Shown here one piece after another: positions 1-8,282 of a DNA stretch of 64,000 nt (positions are counted from its first letter, which is position 1; every line of letters starts with the position of its first letter). Source of the stretch: Streptomyces composti (lineage in GTDB: Bacteria > Actinomycetota > Actinomycetes > Streptomycetales > Streptomycetaceae). The translations under genes were made by a program, and so were the position numbers. The stretch covers positions 124,001 to 188,000 of the forward strand of contig NZ_JAATEM010000008.1 in the NCBI RefSeq assembly GCF_012034205.1. The letters are read 5' to 3'. Under the pieces are notes generated by a model. That model had not been told where the DNA came from. It made no database searches and saw only the letters and a list, made by a program, of their open reading frames with translations.

Positions 1-491
1 CGCGACCAGGCGCCGCCGTTGGACGCGAAGTAGTTCGCCTGGACGGCGCCGCTGGAGACGTCGGGCCGGGCGAAGTGGTAGGCGCCGCGGATGACCCCGG
101 CGGCGTGCGCGGCCGGGTAGTTGGTGTTGAAGCGGCTGTCCTTGTAGCTGGTGCCCTCGGTCGCCTTGATCCAGGCGAACTGGATGCCGGCGTTGCGCAC
201 GGAGGTCCAGTTGATGGCGCCCTGCCAGTGCGACACGTCGATGCCCTGGACGCCGTCGGTGGGGGCGAGGACGCCGAGGGAGTCGCGGGCGGCGGGGAGG
301 CCCTGGTGCACCTTGATCCCGACGCCCATGTAGGCCTGGCCGGGGGTGACGCGGACGCGGTCCGGGTCGGGCGGCGGAGCCGCGACGGAGCTGCCGGCCG
401 TGCCGGCCAGGAGGGTGAGGGCCGCGCCGAGGACTCCGGCCGCGAGGGCCGTACGTCTGCCGGGACGCCGCAGGGAGCGGAACGCGAACAT
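1..491 (-). CDS. Secreted GH25 muramidase (lysozyme), 5' part only
   Basis: This gene is read from the minus strand; its 3' end lies outside the window. The ATG at 491 follows a GGAGG ribosome site. Residues 1-40 form a signal peptide: Arg-rich start, Ala/Leu core, cleavage near SSVAA. After a short linker comes the GH25 entry motif GIDVSHWQGAINW (about residue 85), then FAWIKATEGTSYKD and GAYHFARPD, which are the conserved beta strands carrying the catalytic acidic residues of Streptomyces globisporus-type muramidases (family knowledge). The protein should be exported and cleave the MurNAc-GlcNAc bond of peptidoglycan. About 163 codons are visible, so any C-terminal cell-wall-binding domain cannot be judged. 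Confidence 0.93.
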   Translation of the reverse strand, partial: MFAFRSLRRPGRRTALAAGVLGAALTLLAGTAGSSVAAPPPDPDRVRVTPGQAYMGVGIKVHQGLPAARDSLGVLAPTDGVQGIDVSHWQGAINWTSVRNAGIQFAWIKATEGTSYKDSRFNTNYPAAHAAGVIRGAYHFARPDVSSGAVQANYFASNGGAWS

Positions 492-532
492 GTCTGCCTC
501 CGGATACGGGTGGGGGTACGGAACTGGAGGTG

Positions 533-687
533 ACGTCGACGTTTGTTGACGTGCGCGCGTCATCAGTTACGCACGTAGATTGTTCGTGTGTAAAGGGCTT
601 CCAGCCTTCTCTGGTGGTCTGGTCCACTGTAAGAGCGGATGGCCTGGAAACTTGTGATTTGAGCGTGCGAAAACTTCATCGGATGAA
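533..687. promoter_or_regulatory. Palindromes upstream of the muramidase gene
   Basis: The region upstream of the muramidase start is less GC-rich than its surroundings and holds several palindromes: ACGTCGACGT (533-542), a TGACG-N6-CGTCA pair just downstream, and the 13-bp TTCATCGGATGAA (675-687). These could be operators, but no convincing -35/-10 pair was identified. The function is inferred only from position and symmetry. Confidence 0.25.
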
Positions 688-1183
688 AATGGAATCGCGC
701 GGATCGCACGCGTGAACGCGCGTCAGGTGCCCCGGTGGCGGTGTGAGTCGAGAGGCGGGTGGGGCGAGAGCTGACGGTCCGTCGCCGGCCGGTTGGTTCG
801 AGGTGCCGAACCGGCTGCTGGTGACGGCTCCTCGGTCCCGCAGCTCGTGGAGGTGCAGGAGGCGTCCCGCGCCGCGTCTCGTTCGCCGGCGGTGCGGGGG
901 ATCGCGCCCGGCCTCGGTGAGCGCGGACGCCGCGGTCGCTTCGTCACCCAGGCCGGCGCGGCATCCGCGCGCAGCACGAGCAGGCGCGGCAGCCGCACAG
1001 GCGTGGGACCCTCGTCCTGGCTTGTGCAGTGCCTGGTCGAGGATCTTGGCGGCGGGCCGCCGGGTCCTCCCTGGAGTCCGCGAAGAGCGAGGCGAAGTGC
1101 AGGGCCCGGGGCGCGGTGGCAGCCGGGAACGGGCTGGCGGGTGCGGCAGGGCGGGAGGGATCGTCGAGCGACTCGGAGGTCAT
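665..1183 (-). pseudogene. Possible decayed TPR-type regulator fragment
   Basis: The 858-bp gap between the muramidase and the aminotransferase has no intact gene. On the minus strand short coding-like stretches appear in different frames: PRALHFASLFADSREDPAA (about 1110-1055), then after a frame change AAKILDQALHK (about 1053-1021) and RAGLGDEATAASALTEAGRD (960-901). The last resembles the TPR-like C-terminal repeats of Streptomyces XRE regulators. No start codon, HTH or consistent frame remains, and codon bias fades after about 890. I read it as a gene remnant, with low confidence. The segment 1184-1349 shows nothing recognisable. Confidence 0.25.
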
Positions 1184-1349
1184 GTACGGGGCGTGGTGTT
1201 CCGCTCCTCCGGTCAGGAACTCACCACCGCCGGCACCTACGCCGGCATGGTTTCCCGGATCAGCGAGCAGGTCCTGCCCCGACTCGCCGTTCTCGCTGTC
1301 CGCGGGGCGGGTCGAACGGTAGGGACCCTGCGGCCCGGGAGCGGCACGT

Positions 1350-2558
1350 CTACTGCCGGTAGCCGCTCAGGAAGCGGCCGATGCGGCCGATCGCCGCCTC
1401 CAGGTCCTCCGCGTGCGGGAGAGTGAGGATGCGGAAGTGGTCGGGGGCCGGCCAGCTGAAGCCGGTGCCCTGCACGACCTGGATCTTCTCCCGGAGCAGC
1501 AGGTCCAGGACGAACTTCTCGTCGTCGTGGATCTTGTGGACCTTCGGGTCGAGGCGGGGGAACGCGTAGAGGGCGCCCTTGGGTTTGACACAGCTCACGC
1601 CCGGGATCTCGTTCAGCTTCTGCCAGGCCACGTCCCGCTGTTCGCGCAGCCTGCCGCCGGGGGCGGTCAGCTCGCGGATGGACTGGCGGCCGCCCAGGGC
1701 CGCCTGGACGGCGTACTGGGCGGGCGCGTTGGCGCACAGGCGCATGGAGGCCAGCATGGTCAGCCCCTCCAGGTAGTCCTTGGCGTGCTGCCGGGGGCCG
1801 GTGACGACCAGCCAGCCGGAGCGGAAGCCGGCCACCCGGTAGGTCTTCGACAGGCCGCAGAAGGTGAGGACCACCAGGTCGGGGGCGAGGGCGGCGGCCG
1901 AGTGGTGGACGGCGTCGTCGTAGAGGATCTGGTCGTAGATCTCGTCGGCGAAGACCATCAGGCCGTGGCGGCGGGCGAGGTCGAGGATGCCCTCGACGAT
2001 CTCCTTCGGGTAGACCGCGCCGGTGGGATTGTTGGGGTTGATGATGACGACCGCCTTGGTACGGTCGGTGATCTTCGACTCCATGTCGGCGAGGTCCGGG
2101 TACCAGTCGGACCGCTCGTCGCACAGGTAGTGCACGGCCTTGCCGCCCGCCAGGGTGGTCACCGCCGTCCAGAGCGGGAAGTCGGGGGCCGGGACGAGGA
2201 CTTCGTCACCGTCCTCGAGGAGCGCCTGCACGGCCATCGAGACCAGCTCCGACACGCCGTTGCCGAGGTAGACGTCGTCGACATCGACCTCCAGGCCGAG
2301 GGCCTGGTAGCGCTGGGCGACGGCCCTGCGGGCGGAGAGGATGCCGCGGGAGTCGGTGTAGCCGTGTGCCTGCGGCAGCATCCGGATCATGTCCTGGACG
2401 ATCTCCTCCGGCGCCTCGAAGCCGAACAGCGCAGGATTTCCGGTGTTGAGCCGCAGCACGTGGTGCCCCGCCTCCTCCAGCGCATCGGCGTGCTCGATCA
2501 CCGGGCCGCGGATCTCGTAGCAGACCTCGTTGAGCTTGCTCGACTGCCGGAACTCCAT
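1350..2558 (-). CDS. PLP-dependent aminotransferase, AlaA-like
   Basis: A 402-residue class I/II (fold type I) aminotransferase. Visible landmarks are GYTDSRGILSARRAV (about 85-100), the NPNNPTGAVY loop (about 175-185), ADEIYDQ with the PLP-contacting Asp and Tyr (about 205), SKTYRVAGFRSGW with the Schiff-base Lys (about 240), and the Arg near FRILTLP that binds the substrate carboxylate. Length and motifs match the E. coli AlaA (glutamate-pyruvate transaminase) branch, so it probably makes alanine from pyruvate and glutamate, though an aspartate substrate cannot be excluded. It is divergent from the HxlR regulator at 2646 and shares an operator-rich 87-bp gap with it. The ATG is preceded by GAGAGGTGG. 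Confidence 0.88.
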   Translation of the reverse strand: MEFRQSSKLNEVCYEIRGPVIEHADALEEAGHHVLRLNTGNPALFGFEAPEEIVQDMIRMLPQAHGYTDSRGILSARRAVAQRYQALGLEVDVDDVYLGNGVSELVSMAVQALLEDGDEVLVPAPDFPLWTAVTTLAGGKAVHYLCDERSDWYPDLADMESKITDRTKAVVIINPNNPTGAVYPKEIVEGILDLARRHGLMVFADEIYDQILYDDAVHHSAAALAPDLVVLTFCGLSKTYRVAGFRSGWLVVTGPRQHAKDYLEGLTMLASMRLCANAPAQYAVQAALGGRQSIRELTAPGGRLREQRDVAWQKLNEIPGVSCVKPKGALYAFPRLDPKVHKIHDDEKFVLDLLLREKIQVVQGTGFSWPAPDHFRILTLPHAEDLEAAIGRIGRFLSGYRQ

Positions 2559-2588
2559 GCGCCGCCACCTCTCAGGTCACTGGTGTTG

Positions 2589-2638
2589 CTTGGTTTTACC
2601 AAGTAGGCGCTTGGAAAGTCCAACAACTTGTCTAGACT
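2589..2638. promoter_or_regulatory. Divergent promoter with two phased palindromes
   Basis: Two inverted repeats lie between the aminotransferase and hxlR: CTTGGTTTTACCAAG (2589-2603) and TTGGAAAGTCCAA (2611-2623), with centres 21 bp apart, i.e. two helical turns. The second provides a -35-like TTGGAA (2611-2616) that is 16 bp from a -10-like TAGACT (2633-2638), which sits 7 bp before the hxlR ATG. This suggests a leaderless transcript and autoregulation. On the minus strand TTGGAC (2623-2618) could be a -35 for the aminotransferase. Confidence 0.6.
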
Positions 2639-2645
2639 GCGCCGC

Positions 2646-3314
2646 ATGTCACCTCGCGCTCGCCGTAGTTACGACCAGTACTGCTCCGTCGCCCGTGCCC
2701 TCGACGCCGTGGGCGACCGCTGGACCCTGCTGATCGTCCGGGAGCTGCTGGCCGGCCCGCGGCGCTACACCGACCTGCACGCGGATCTCCCCGGTGTCAG
2801 CACCGACGTCCTCGCCTCCCGGCTGCGGGACATGGAGCGCGAAGGACTGTCCACCCGCCGCCGGCTGCCCCCGCCCGGTGCCGCCTACGTCTACGAACTG
2901 ACCCCGCGCGGGCGGGAGCTGCTGCCCGTGCTGCAGGCGCTCGGCGCCTGGGGGCAGGACGCGCTGGGGGAGCGGCGGCCCACCGACGCCGTGCGGGCGC
3001 ACTGGTTCGCCCTGCCGCTGCTGCGCTCGCTGGAGGGCGAGGGGCTGGTCGAGGTGCGGCTCGAGGAGGGGCGGTTCCATGTGCGGGCGGGCGCCGGGGA
3101 CGGGCCCGTCTACGGCGACGGTCCGGCGCCCGCCGAGCCGGACGCGGTGCTGGTGCTCGACACCGAGACCTGCACCGCGATCAGCCGCGGCGAACTCCCG
3201 CTCGGCCGGGCGGTCGGCACCGGCCGGGTCGAGGTGACGGGCGAGGGCACCCTCGCCAAGTGGCTGCGGGAGACCGCGACGGAGGGCACTGCCGGGGCAC
3301 CACCGGTGACCTGA
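2646..3314 (+). CDS. HxlR-family transcriptional regulator
   Basis: A 222-residue regulator. The N-terminal winged helix shows the HxlR pattern CSVARALDAVGDRWTLLIVRELLAGPRRYTDL, PGVSTDVLASRLRDMEREGL and YELTPRGRELLPVLQALGAWG. The C-terminal half (about residues 120-215) is a longer extension, seen in actinobacterial HxlR proteins, that may bind a ligand. The start at 2646 is preferred over an in-frame ATG at 2628 because a -10-like hexamer ends 7 bp before 2646 and there is no ribosome site. It probably controls itself and the divergent aminotransferase through the palindromes at 2589-2623. Confidence 0.88.
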   Translation: MSPRARRSYDQYCSVARALDAVGDRWTLLIVRELLAGPRRYTDLHADLPGVSTDVLASRLRDMEREGLSTRRRLPPPGAAYVYELTPRGRELLPVLQALGAWGQDALGERRPTDAVRAHWFALPLLRSLEGEGLVEVRLEEGRFHVRAGAGDGPVYGDGPAPAEPDAVLVLDTETCTAISRGELPLGRAVGTGRVEVTGEGTLAKWLRETATEGTAGAPPVT

Positions 3315-3348
3315 CGGACTGTCGGCGACCGCTGGCAGGATGACCGGC

Positions 3349-4266
3349 ATGACGATCATGAATGTGGACCGGCACGAGGTCGGTACGGCGGCCGTGGAGC
3401 GCGCGCTGACCGACATCGAGGGGCGGGCCCTGGGCCGCTGGCACCGCATGGAGTACGACTGCTACTCCGACGCCGAGTTGTGCGCCCTGCGTGACGACCT
3501 CCTGGACCATCTCGCCGCCCGCACCCTGACCGACCCCCAGCTGCGCACCGAGGCGTCCGTCACCGTCGCCCGCACGGCGGCGGAGTGCGCTCTCGGCTAT
3601 CTGGACCTCGGCAGCTTCCCCAATGGGGACCAGGAGATCCGTTTCCCCCTCATCGGGAAGAGACTCAGCAGCGAGAATCACGACTTCGAGCCCACGGTGG
3701 AGCACGCCTCCACCGCCGGCGACTGGCTCGACGCCTTCGCGCTGAGCCTGATCAGCGGCCTGATGTACGAGCGGAACCGGGTCATAGGGCTGCTGCTGCG
3801 CGACGATCACGCACCCGCGATCCGCGCCGGCGTTCCGTACTCGAAGCTGAACTCCGTGTCCGATCCGGGCGAGCTGGCGGAGATGGACACCCTGGCCTGC
3901 TATCTGACCGGGGCGGAAGGCCATCCGCCGCGCCAAGGCGCGGTTCCGGTGCGCATGCCGGAGGTCGACGAGCGGCTCGACGGGATCCTGCGCCTCAGGG
4001 AGGCCGGAGAGCTGACGCCGGACCAGCGGCTGCTGCGCGTGCTGATGGAGGACGATCGGACGGCCTTCGAGCGGGCGCTGGCCGAGCGCCTGGAGCAGTA
4101 CCGGCACAGCGTGCCCGCCGGCGCCGCCCCGCGCAGTCTGCTGCCGCACCGGACCGTGGCCCTGGCCGCCCTCGCGGTGCGGGTGCACGGCTGGGACCTG
4201 CGGGTGCGCTCCCCCTATCTGCCGCAGGGTCTGCTCCAGGCCCCGGCTCACGCCGTGTCGGTGTGA
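3349..4266 (+). CDS. Immunity protein 49 family (Imm49-like)
   Basis: A 305-residue soluble protein without signal peptide or membrane segments. The helical pattern with YDCYSDAELCALRDDLLDHL, a central FPNGDQEIRFPLIGKRLSSE, DWLDAFALSLISGLMYER and C-terminal VALAALAVRVHGWDLRVRS agrees with my memory of the Imm49 family from polymorphic-toxin loci. In Streptomyces these are often orphan paralogues, and no toxin gene is adjacent here. GCAGGA 9 bp upstream favours the ATG at 3349 over one at 3340. It ends 5 bp before the convergent siderophore synthetase. The role is inferred from family only. Confidence 0.7.
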   Translation: MTIMNVDRHEVGTAAVERALTDIEGRALGRWHRMEYDCYSDAELCALRDDLLDHLAARTLTDPQLRTEASVTVARTAAECALGYLDLGSFPNGDQEIRFPLIGKRLSSENHDFEPTVEHASTAGDWLDAFALSLISGLMYERNRVIGLLLRDDHAPAIRAGVPYSKLNSVSDPGELAEMDTLACYLTGAEGHPPRQGAVPVRMPEVDERLDGILRLREAGELTPDQRLLRVLMEDDRTAFERALAERLEQYRHSVPAGAAPRSLLPHRTVALAALAVRVHGWDLRVRSPYLPQGLLQAPAHAVSV

Positions 4267-4271
4267 AGGGC

Positions 4272-5807
4272 TCACGCCCCCTCGGCGTGCAGGGGGTTGG
4301 GCAGTTCGGCCCACAGGGCGCCGGGGGTGCGGGGGGACAGGCGCATCAGGGTGAGCGCCTTCGCCGGGATCGGTGCGCCGAGCAGGGCGGGCAGGTCGGG
4401 CGTGCGGGGCAGTCCGTCGCGCACGGCCGCCCGGAGTGCCGCCCCGAGCAGTCCGGCCGAGCCGGTGGTGCCGGCCAGTGAGCCCGCCACCAGGGATCCG
4501 AACAGCTTGCTGCGCAGCACCCGTTCGTCGTCCGTGAGCATCCGGGCGGGCAGGTTCGGGACGGGGATGCCGTGGCGGGTCAGCCGCGCCGGGCTGACCC
4601 GCAGGTCGGCCAGGTCCCGGTAGACCAGCCGCAGCGGCTCGCCCTCGCCGGACAGCACGACCAGGAGATTCTGGCCGTGTGCCTCGAGGGCCACGCCCAG
4701 CTCGAGCAGCCGCAGGCCGACGGTGAGCGCCAGCCGGGTGAAGCGCGCGGACCAGGCGGGGGAGCCGGGCAGCCCGGTCGTCGCCAGGACGGCCACCGGG
4801 AGGACCCGTTCTCCGGGTCCCGCGTACTGCCGCGGTGATTCCCGCAGCACCGCGGCGAGGTCGGGGGAGCCCGCCGCGGCGGCGCCCAGCGTGCGGGTGA
4901 TGTGCAGCAGGCCGCCGGTGCGCTCGGCCATCGCCTCCCCGAAGCGCGACAGCTCCGCGGAGGCGGTGACCGAGCCGAGCGAGATGTCCCGCACCGAGGA
5001 CGTCAGGCGGGCGCTCAGCGCCGTCTTGACGTGCGGGCCGCCGGCGGGGAGTGCGAGGGTGCGCAGCGCCATCAGCGGATGCGCGCCCCGCACCCGTTCC
5101 TCGCTGCCGCGCTTGAGCACGTGCTCCGCCTGCCAGGGATGGACCGGGATCAGCAGCCGCCCGCCGTCCCGCAGCCACTCGGGCCAGCCCCCGCTGACCA
5201 CGCACTCCCCGGCCGGGGCCGGCAGCAGACCCAGGTCGACCACCGGCCCGTGCTCGGGCGCGTAGGCCAGCTGCTCGGCCACCGAGAAGCCGGGCCGGGA
5301 GCGGCAGCTTGGGTGGAAGGGATGCCCGTCGGTCACCCGCTGCTCCCACTCCCAGTCGGTGTCCGGCCACTCGTCCGGGTGATCTCCGCCGGCCCGTGAC
5401 GCGACCCGTGCGCCGGCCCGGGAGAGCGCCAACGAGGCGACACTGTGGGCGAGTTCGGCCGCGAAGGCCGCAGACCGGGGTACGGCGAGATCGGTCATCA
5501 GGCGTGCCGGGTCGTCGTAGTCCGTCTCCCCGAGCCGTACGACCTCGGCATACGTCTGTGTCGCGTAGGGATCCGCGCACGGGCCGTGCAGCCGGCGCCC
5601 GTCCCTCAGGTGCAGGGTGAGCCCGTCACCGCCGCGCTCCCGGCGGTCCACCCAGGGCAGCGGCTCGAGCGCCAGGCCCCGCCACAGCCGGGTCAGCACG
5701 GCCGCACGGGCTCCGGGCAGCTCCCGCTCGTACCCGGGCAGCAGGGCGGGCCGTACGGCGGCCAGCTCGTCGGCCATCTCGGTCTCGGCGGCGGTGGGAC
5801 GGTGCAC
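4272..5807 (-). CDS. IucA/IucC-family siderophore (NIS) synthetase, copy 1
   Basis: A 511-residue NRPS-independent siderophore synthetase, which would use ATP to adenylate a carboxylate and condense it with an amine or alcohol. Visible motifs are GHPFHPSCRSRPGF (ATP site; the usual Lys after HPS is Arg here), HPWQ, HVKTALSARLTSSVRDIS and EAHGQN. The C-terminal FhuF-like part is short. GTG 5807 is chosen because GAGGAG lies 7 bp upstream; an earlier in-frame TTG at 5831 lacks a site. It is divergent from a second synthetase at 5909. No siderophore exporter, lipoprotein, decarboxylase or monooxygenase is nearby. Confidence 0.86.
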   Translation of the reverse strand: MHRPTAAETEMADELAAVRPALLPGYERELPGARAAVLTRLWRGLALEPLPWVDRRERGGDGLTLHLRDGRRLHGPCADPYATQTYAEVVRLGETDYDDPARLMTDLAVPRSAAFAAELAHSVASLALSRAGARVASRAGGDHPDEWPDTDWEWEQRVTDGHPFHPSCRSRPGFSVAEQLAYAPEHGPVVDLGLLPAPAGECVVSGGWPEWLRDGGRLLIPVHPWQAEHVLKRGSEERVRGAHPLMALRTLALPAGGPHVKTALSARLTSSVRDISLGSVTASAELSRFGEAMAERTGGLLHITRTLGAAAAGSPDLAAVLRESPRQYAGPGERVLPVAVLATTGLPGSPAWSARFTRLALTVGLRLLELGVALEAHGQNLLVVLSGEGEPLRLVYRDLADLRVSPARLTRHGIPVPNLPARMLTDDERVLRSKLFGSLVAGSLAGTTGSAGLLGAALRAAVRDGLPRTPDLPALLGAPIPAKALTLMRLSPRTPGALWAELPNPLHAEGA

Positions 5808-5908
5808 GGGCGGACTCCTCGGGGTACGCAAGGTGGACGGACGGGACGAAGGGGAGGTGCGCGGCAGACATACTGATCGTCTCCGCCCGGACAGACCGTA
5901 GGGAACCA

Positions 5909-7528
5909 GTGGAACGCGTTGACCACATGCCCCCGCACGCAGACGACGACCCGGGGGCGCGCTCCGATCAGGCCGGGCGCGCCGACGCCTACGCGGCGGT
6001 GCCCCTGCTCAACTGCCTGCTGCGGGAGGTGGCCGAGCCGCTCCCCGGGGACGGCACCGGCGACCGCCGCACCTACCGGCTGCCCGGCACCGGGCGTTTG
6101 CTCCGGGTCGGCGGCGGGCGGCGCCCCACCGGGCCCGAGGTGCTCACCGACGGTGCCTGGCAGCGCATCGGCCACGTCGAGCTGGTGAAGCTCGCCGGCG
6201 AGGAACTGCGCCGCCACACCGGCGTGTCCAACCACGAGCTGCCCGGCGAGATGATCGACAGCCGGGACGCGGTGGCCGCGCTGCTCGCCGCCCGCACCGC
6301 CGCCACCCCGCCCGACGACCCCTATCTGCGCTCCGAGCAGAGCCTGGTCACCGGACACACCCACCACCCGGCACCCAAGGCCCGCGGCGGCGGCCCCGCG
6401 GCGAGCTGGCTGCCGTACGCGCCCGAGGCGCACGCCCGGTTCCCGCTGACGCTGCTCGCCCTGCGCGAGGACGCCGTCGTCGAGGACGGCGACACCGCCG
6501 CGCTGGACCTGCTCGGCGCCGCCCCGCCCGGCTACCGGCTGCTGCCCGCCCACCCCTGGCAGCTGGAACTCGCGGCCCGCGACCTCGCCCCGGCCTTCGC
6601 CGACGGCCGGCTCCTCCGGCTCGGCACCACCCCGTTCCCCGTCTGGCCGACCGCCGCGATCCGCACCGTGTACGCGCCGGAGCTGGACCTCTTCTGCAAG
6701 TTCAGCCTCGATGTGCGCATCACCAACGACATCCGGCGGCTGTGGCGGCACGACCTGACCCGGCTGCGGGCCACCGACGAGGCGGTGCGCGCCGCGTTCG
6801 CCCGCTGCACCGGGCCCGCCGCCCCGGGCGCCGGCACGGCGGCCTGGCTGAGCGACCGCGGCCACCGCTCGGCCGACTTCGCCTACGAGCAACTGGCCGT
6901 CGTGGTCCGGGACGGACTGCGCGCCCATCTGCTGCCCGGCGCCACGCCGTACCTCGCCGCCGCCCTGGTCGAGGGCTTCGACGGCAGCCCGCTCCCCGCG
7001 GCCACCCCCGGCCCGGACGCCTGGTGGCGTGCGTATCTGACCCAGGTGGTGCCGCCCGTCCTGGCCGTCTTCGCCCGGCACGGGGTGGTCCTGGAGGCGC
7101 ATCTGCAGAACACCCTGATCGCCGTGGACCGCGCCGGAACCCCTGTCCAGGCCCTGTTCCGGGACGCCGAGGGCGTGAAGCGGGTGCGCGGGGCGGCCGG
7201 GACGCCGGGCCCGCCCGAGGTGTCCCGGGAGGCGGGCTGGGAACGGCTGGTGTACTGCCTGATCGTGAATCACCTCGCCGAGGTGGCGGCCGCCCTCGCC
7301 GACCTCCACCCCGGATTCGACCCCTGGCCCGCGGTACGTCACGAGATGGCCCGCCACGACCTGCCCGAGGCCGCCGCCCTGCTCACCGCGCCCACCCTCC
7401 CCGGCAAGACCAACCTCCTGCTGCGCTGGACCGCGGCGGACGGCGCCGACGCCCGCTACCGCCCCCTGCCCAACCCGCTGCGCGCGCCGGACGCGGCTAC
7501 TTCAGGGGATCGTGGCCCCAGTTCATGA
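5909..7528 (+). CDS. IucA/IucC-family siderophore (NIS) synthetase, copy 2
   Basis: A 539-residue NIS synthetase, divergent from copy 1 and only distantly similar to it. Motifs are VTGHTHHPAPKARGG (ATP-binding loop, Lys retained), HPWQLE, LDLFCKFSLDVRITNDIRRL and EAHLQNTLI. Together the two enzymes could perform successive condensations on a citrate- or succinate-type substrate. The start is GTG 5909 or ATG 5927; GGGA precedes the former. No DmdR/IdeR-type iron box is visible in the 101-bp gap, so iron control is not evident. The 3' end overlaps the convergent DUF3140 gene by 32 bp. Confidence 0.86.
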   Translation: MERVDHMPPHADDDPGARSDQAGRADAYAAVPLLNCLLREVAEPLPGDGTGDRRTYRLPGTGRLLRVGGGRRPTGPEVLTDGAWQRIGHVELVKLAGEELRRHTGVSNHELPGEMIDSRDAVAALLAARTAATPPDDPYLRSEQSLVTGHTHHPAPKARGGGPAASWLPYAPEAHARFPLTLLALREDAVVEDGDTAALDLLGAAPPGYRLLPAHPWQLELAARDLAPAFADGRLLRLGTTPFPVWPTAAIRTVYAPELDLFCKFSLDVRITNDIRRLWRHDLTRLRATDEAVRAAFARCTGPAAPGAGTAAWLSDRGHRSADFAYEQLAVVVRDGLRAHLLPGATPYLAAALVEGFDGSPLPAATPGPDAWWRAYLTQVVPPVLAVFARHGVVLEAHLQNTLIAVDRAGTPVQALFRDAEGVKRVRGAAGTPGPPEVSREAGWERLVYCLIVNHLAEVAAALADLHPGFDPWPAVRHEMARHDLPEAAALLTAPTLPGKTNLLLRWTAADGADARYRPLPNPLRAPDAATSGDRGPSS

Positions 7529-7841
7529 GCGAGTGGCGCCAGGCGGAGCCGGTGACGTCGCCGGCCGGCCGCTGGGCGAGGTGCCGGTGCACGTAGCCGA
7601 CGACCTTGCGCATATGGGCCAGGTCGTCCTCCGTCAGGTCGTCCTTCCTGGTACGCAGCAGTTTCACGATGCGCCGTCCGGAGGCATGGCCGACGCTCTC
7701 GCCCCCGTCGCTCTGCCCCGCGCTCCTGGACTCCTCGGTGCCGAGCCACTTCTCCAGCTCGGCGGCGGTCATGTTCACCGCCTCGCCGAACGCCTTGCGC
7801 GTCTCGTCCCGGTCCTCGCCGGAGCTCTTCGCCGCCGTCAC
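7497..7841 (-). CDS. DUF3140-family protein
   Basis: A 114-residue hydrophilic protein. The pattern FGEAVNMTAAELEKWLGTEES, SVGHASGRRIVKLLRTRK and WRHSLMNWGHDP matches the DUF3140 family, whose members often neighbour DUF2945 proteins and are related to small plasmid- or DNA-associated proteins of unknown function. GTG 7841 overlaps the stop of the DUF2945 gene, so the two are translationally coupled. The 3' end runs 32 bp into the siderophore synthetase on the other strand. Confidence 0.8.
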   Translation of the reverse strand: MTAAKSSGEDRDETRKAFGEAVNMTAAELEKWLGTEESRSAGQSDGGESVGHASGRRIVKLLRTRKDDLTEDDLAHMRKVVGYVHRHLAQRPAGDVTGSAWRHSLMNWGHDPLK

Positions 7842-8086
7842 GAGCGCTCGTCCTCATCGCCGTCCCGGCGGCGCAGCGCCTCCGGCTTGTGCACGGCCGT
7901 GCGGCCGGACTTGTCGCTCTCGACCTCGTACTGCGGCTCGTCCCCGGAGGCGTCCACGGTCCGTCCCGAGGCCTCGGTACGCTCCGTGATCTTCTTCTTG
8001 ACCCTGCCGGGCACGTCCTGCCCGTGACTGCTCCACGAGACCTTCTCGCCCCTGCCCAGGTCGTCCTCGTCCTTCTTCTTCGCCAC
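7838..8086 (-). CDS. DUF2945-family (HVA1/Tudor-like) small protein
   Basis: An 82-residue charged protein with KKDEDDLGRGEKVSWSSHGQ and GRVKKKITERTEASGRTVDASGDEPQYEVESDKSG in which the pattern of short beta strands fits DUF2945, a hypervirulence-associated, Tudor-like small barrel. The C-terminal Lys/Arg/Asp-rich tail is low complexity. It is first in a two-gene operon with DUF3140. Function is unknown; stress association in other bacteria is family hearsay, not shown here. Confidence 0.8.
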   Translation of the reverse strand: MAKKKDEDDLGRGEKVSWSSHGQDVPGRVKKKITERTEASGRTVDASGDEPQYEVESDKSGRTAVHKPEALRRRDGDEDERS

Positions 8087-8282
8087 GGTCCACTCCTACG
8101 CGCCGGCACCGGAGGCCGGCCCTCCTTCAGGTTGCGGCACCACCCGCGGGACTGCATCCGGGCGGGGACCGGTACGCCGGGGGAGGCGGTCGCGGCGGTC
8201 GAGGCACCGCCCGGGCGGTGACTCTCGGTCACGGCCTCGGGTTACCATGCACTCTTCGTGCCGAACGCCGGGAGTCTGGGAG

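Noticed and set aside
1184..1349. Small genes between the decayed regulator and the aminotransferase
   Set aside because: Open frames exist on both strands but none shows ribosome sites, family motifs or consistent third-position bias.
3349..4266. Imm49-like gene as evidence of a polymorphic toxin system
   Set aside because: No toxin, WXG100, PAAR or secretion gene is adjacent; orphan Imm49 genes are common in Streptomyces.
5808..5908. Iron-box (DmdR/IdeR type) between the NIS synthetases
   Set aside because: No TTAGGTTAGGCT-like or palindromic TTAGG/CCTAA sequence can be found in the gap.
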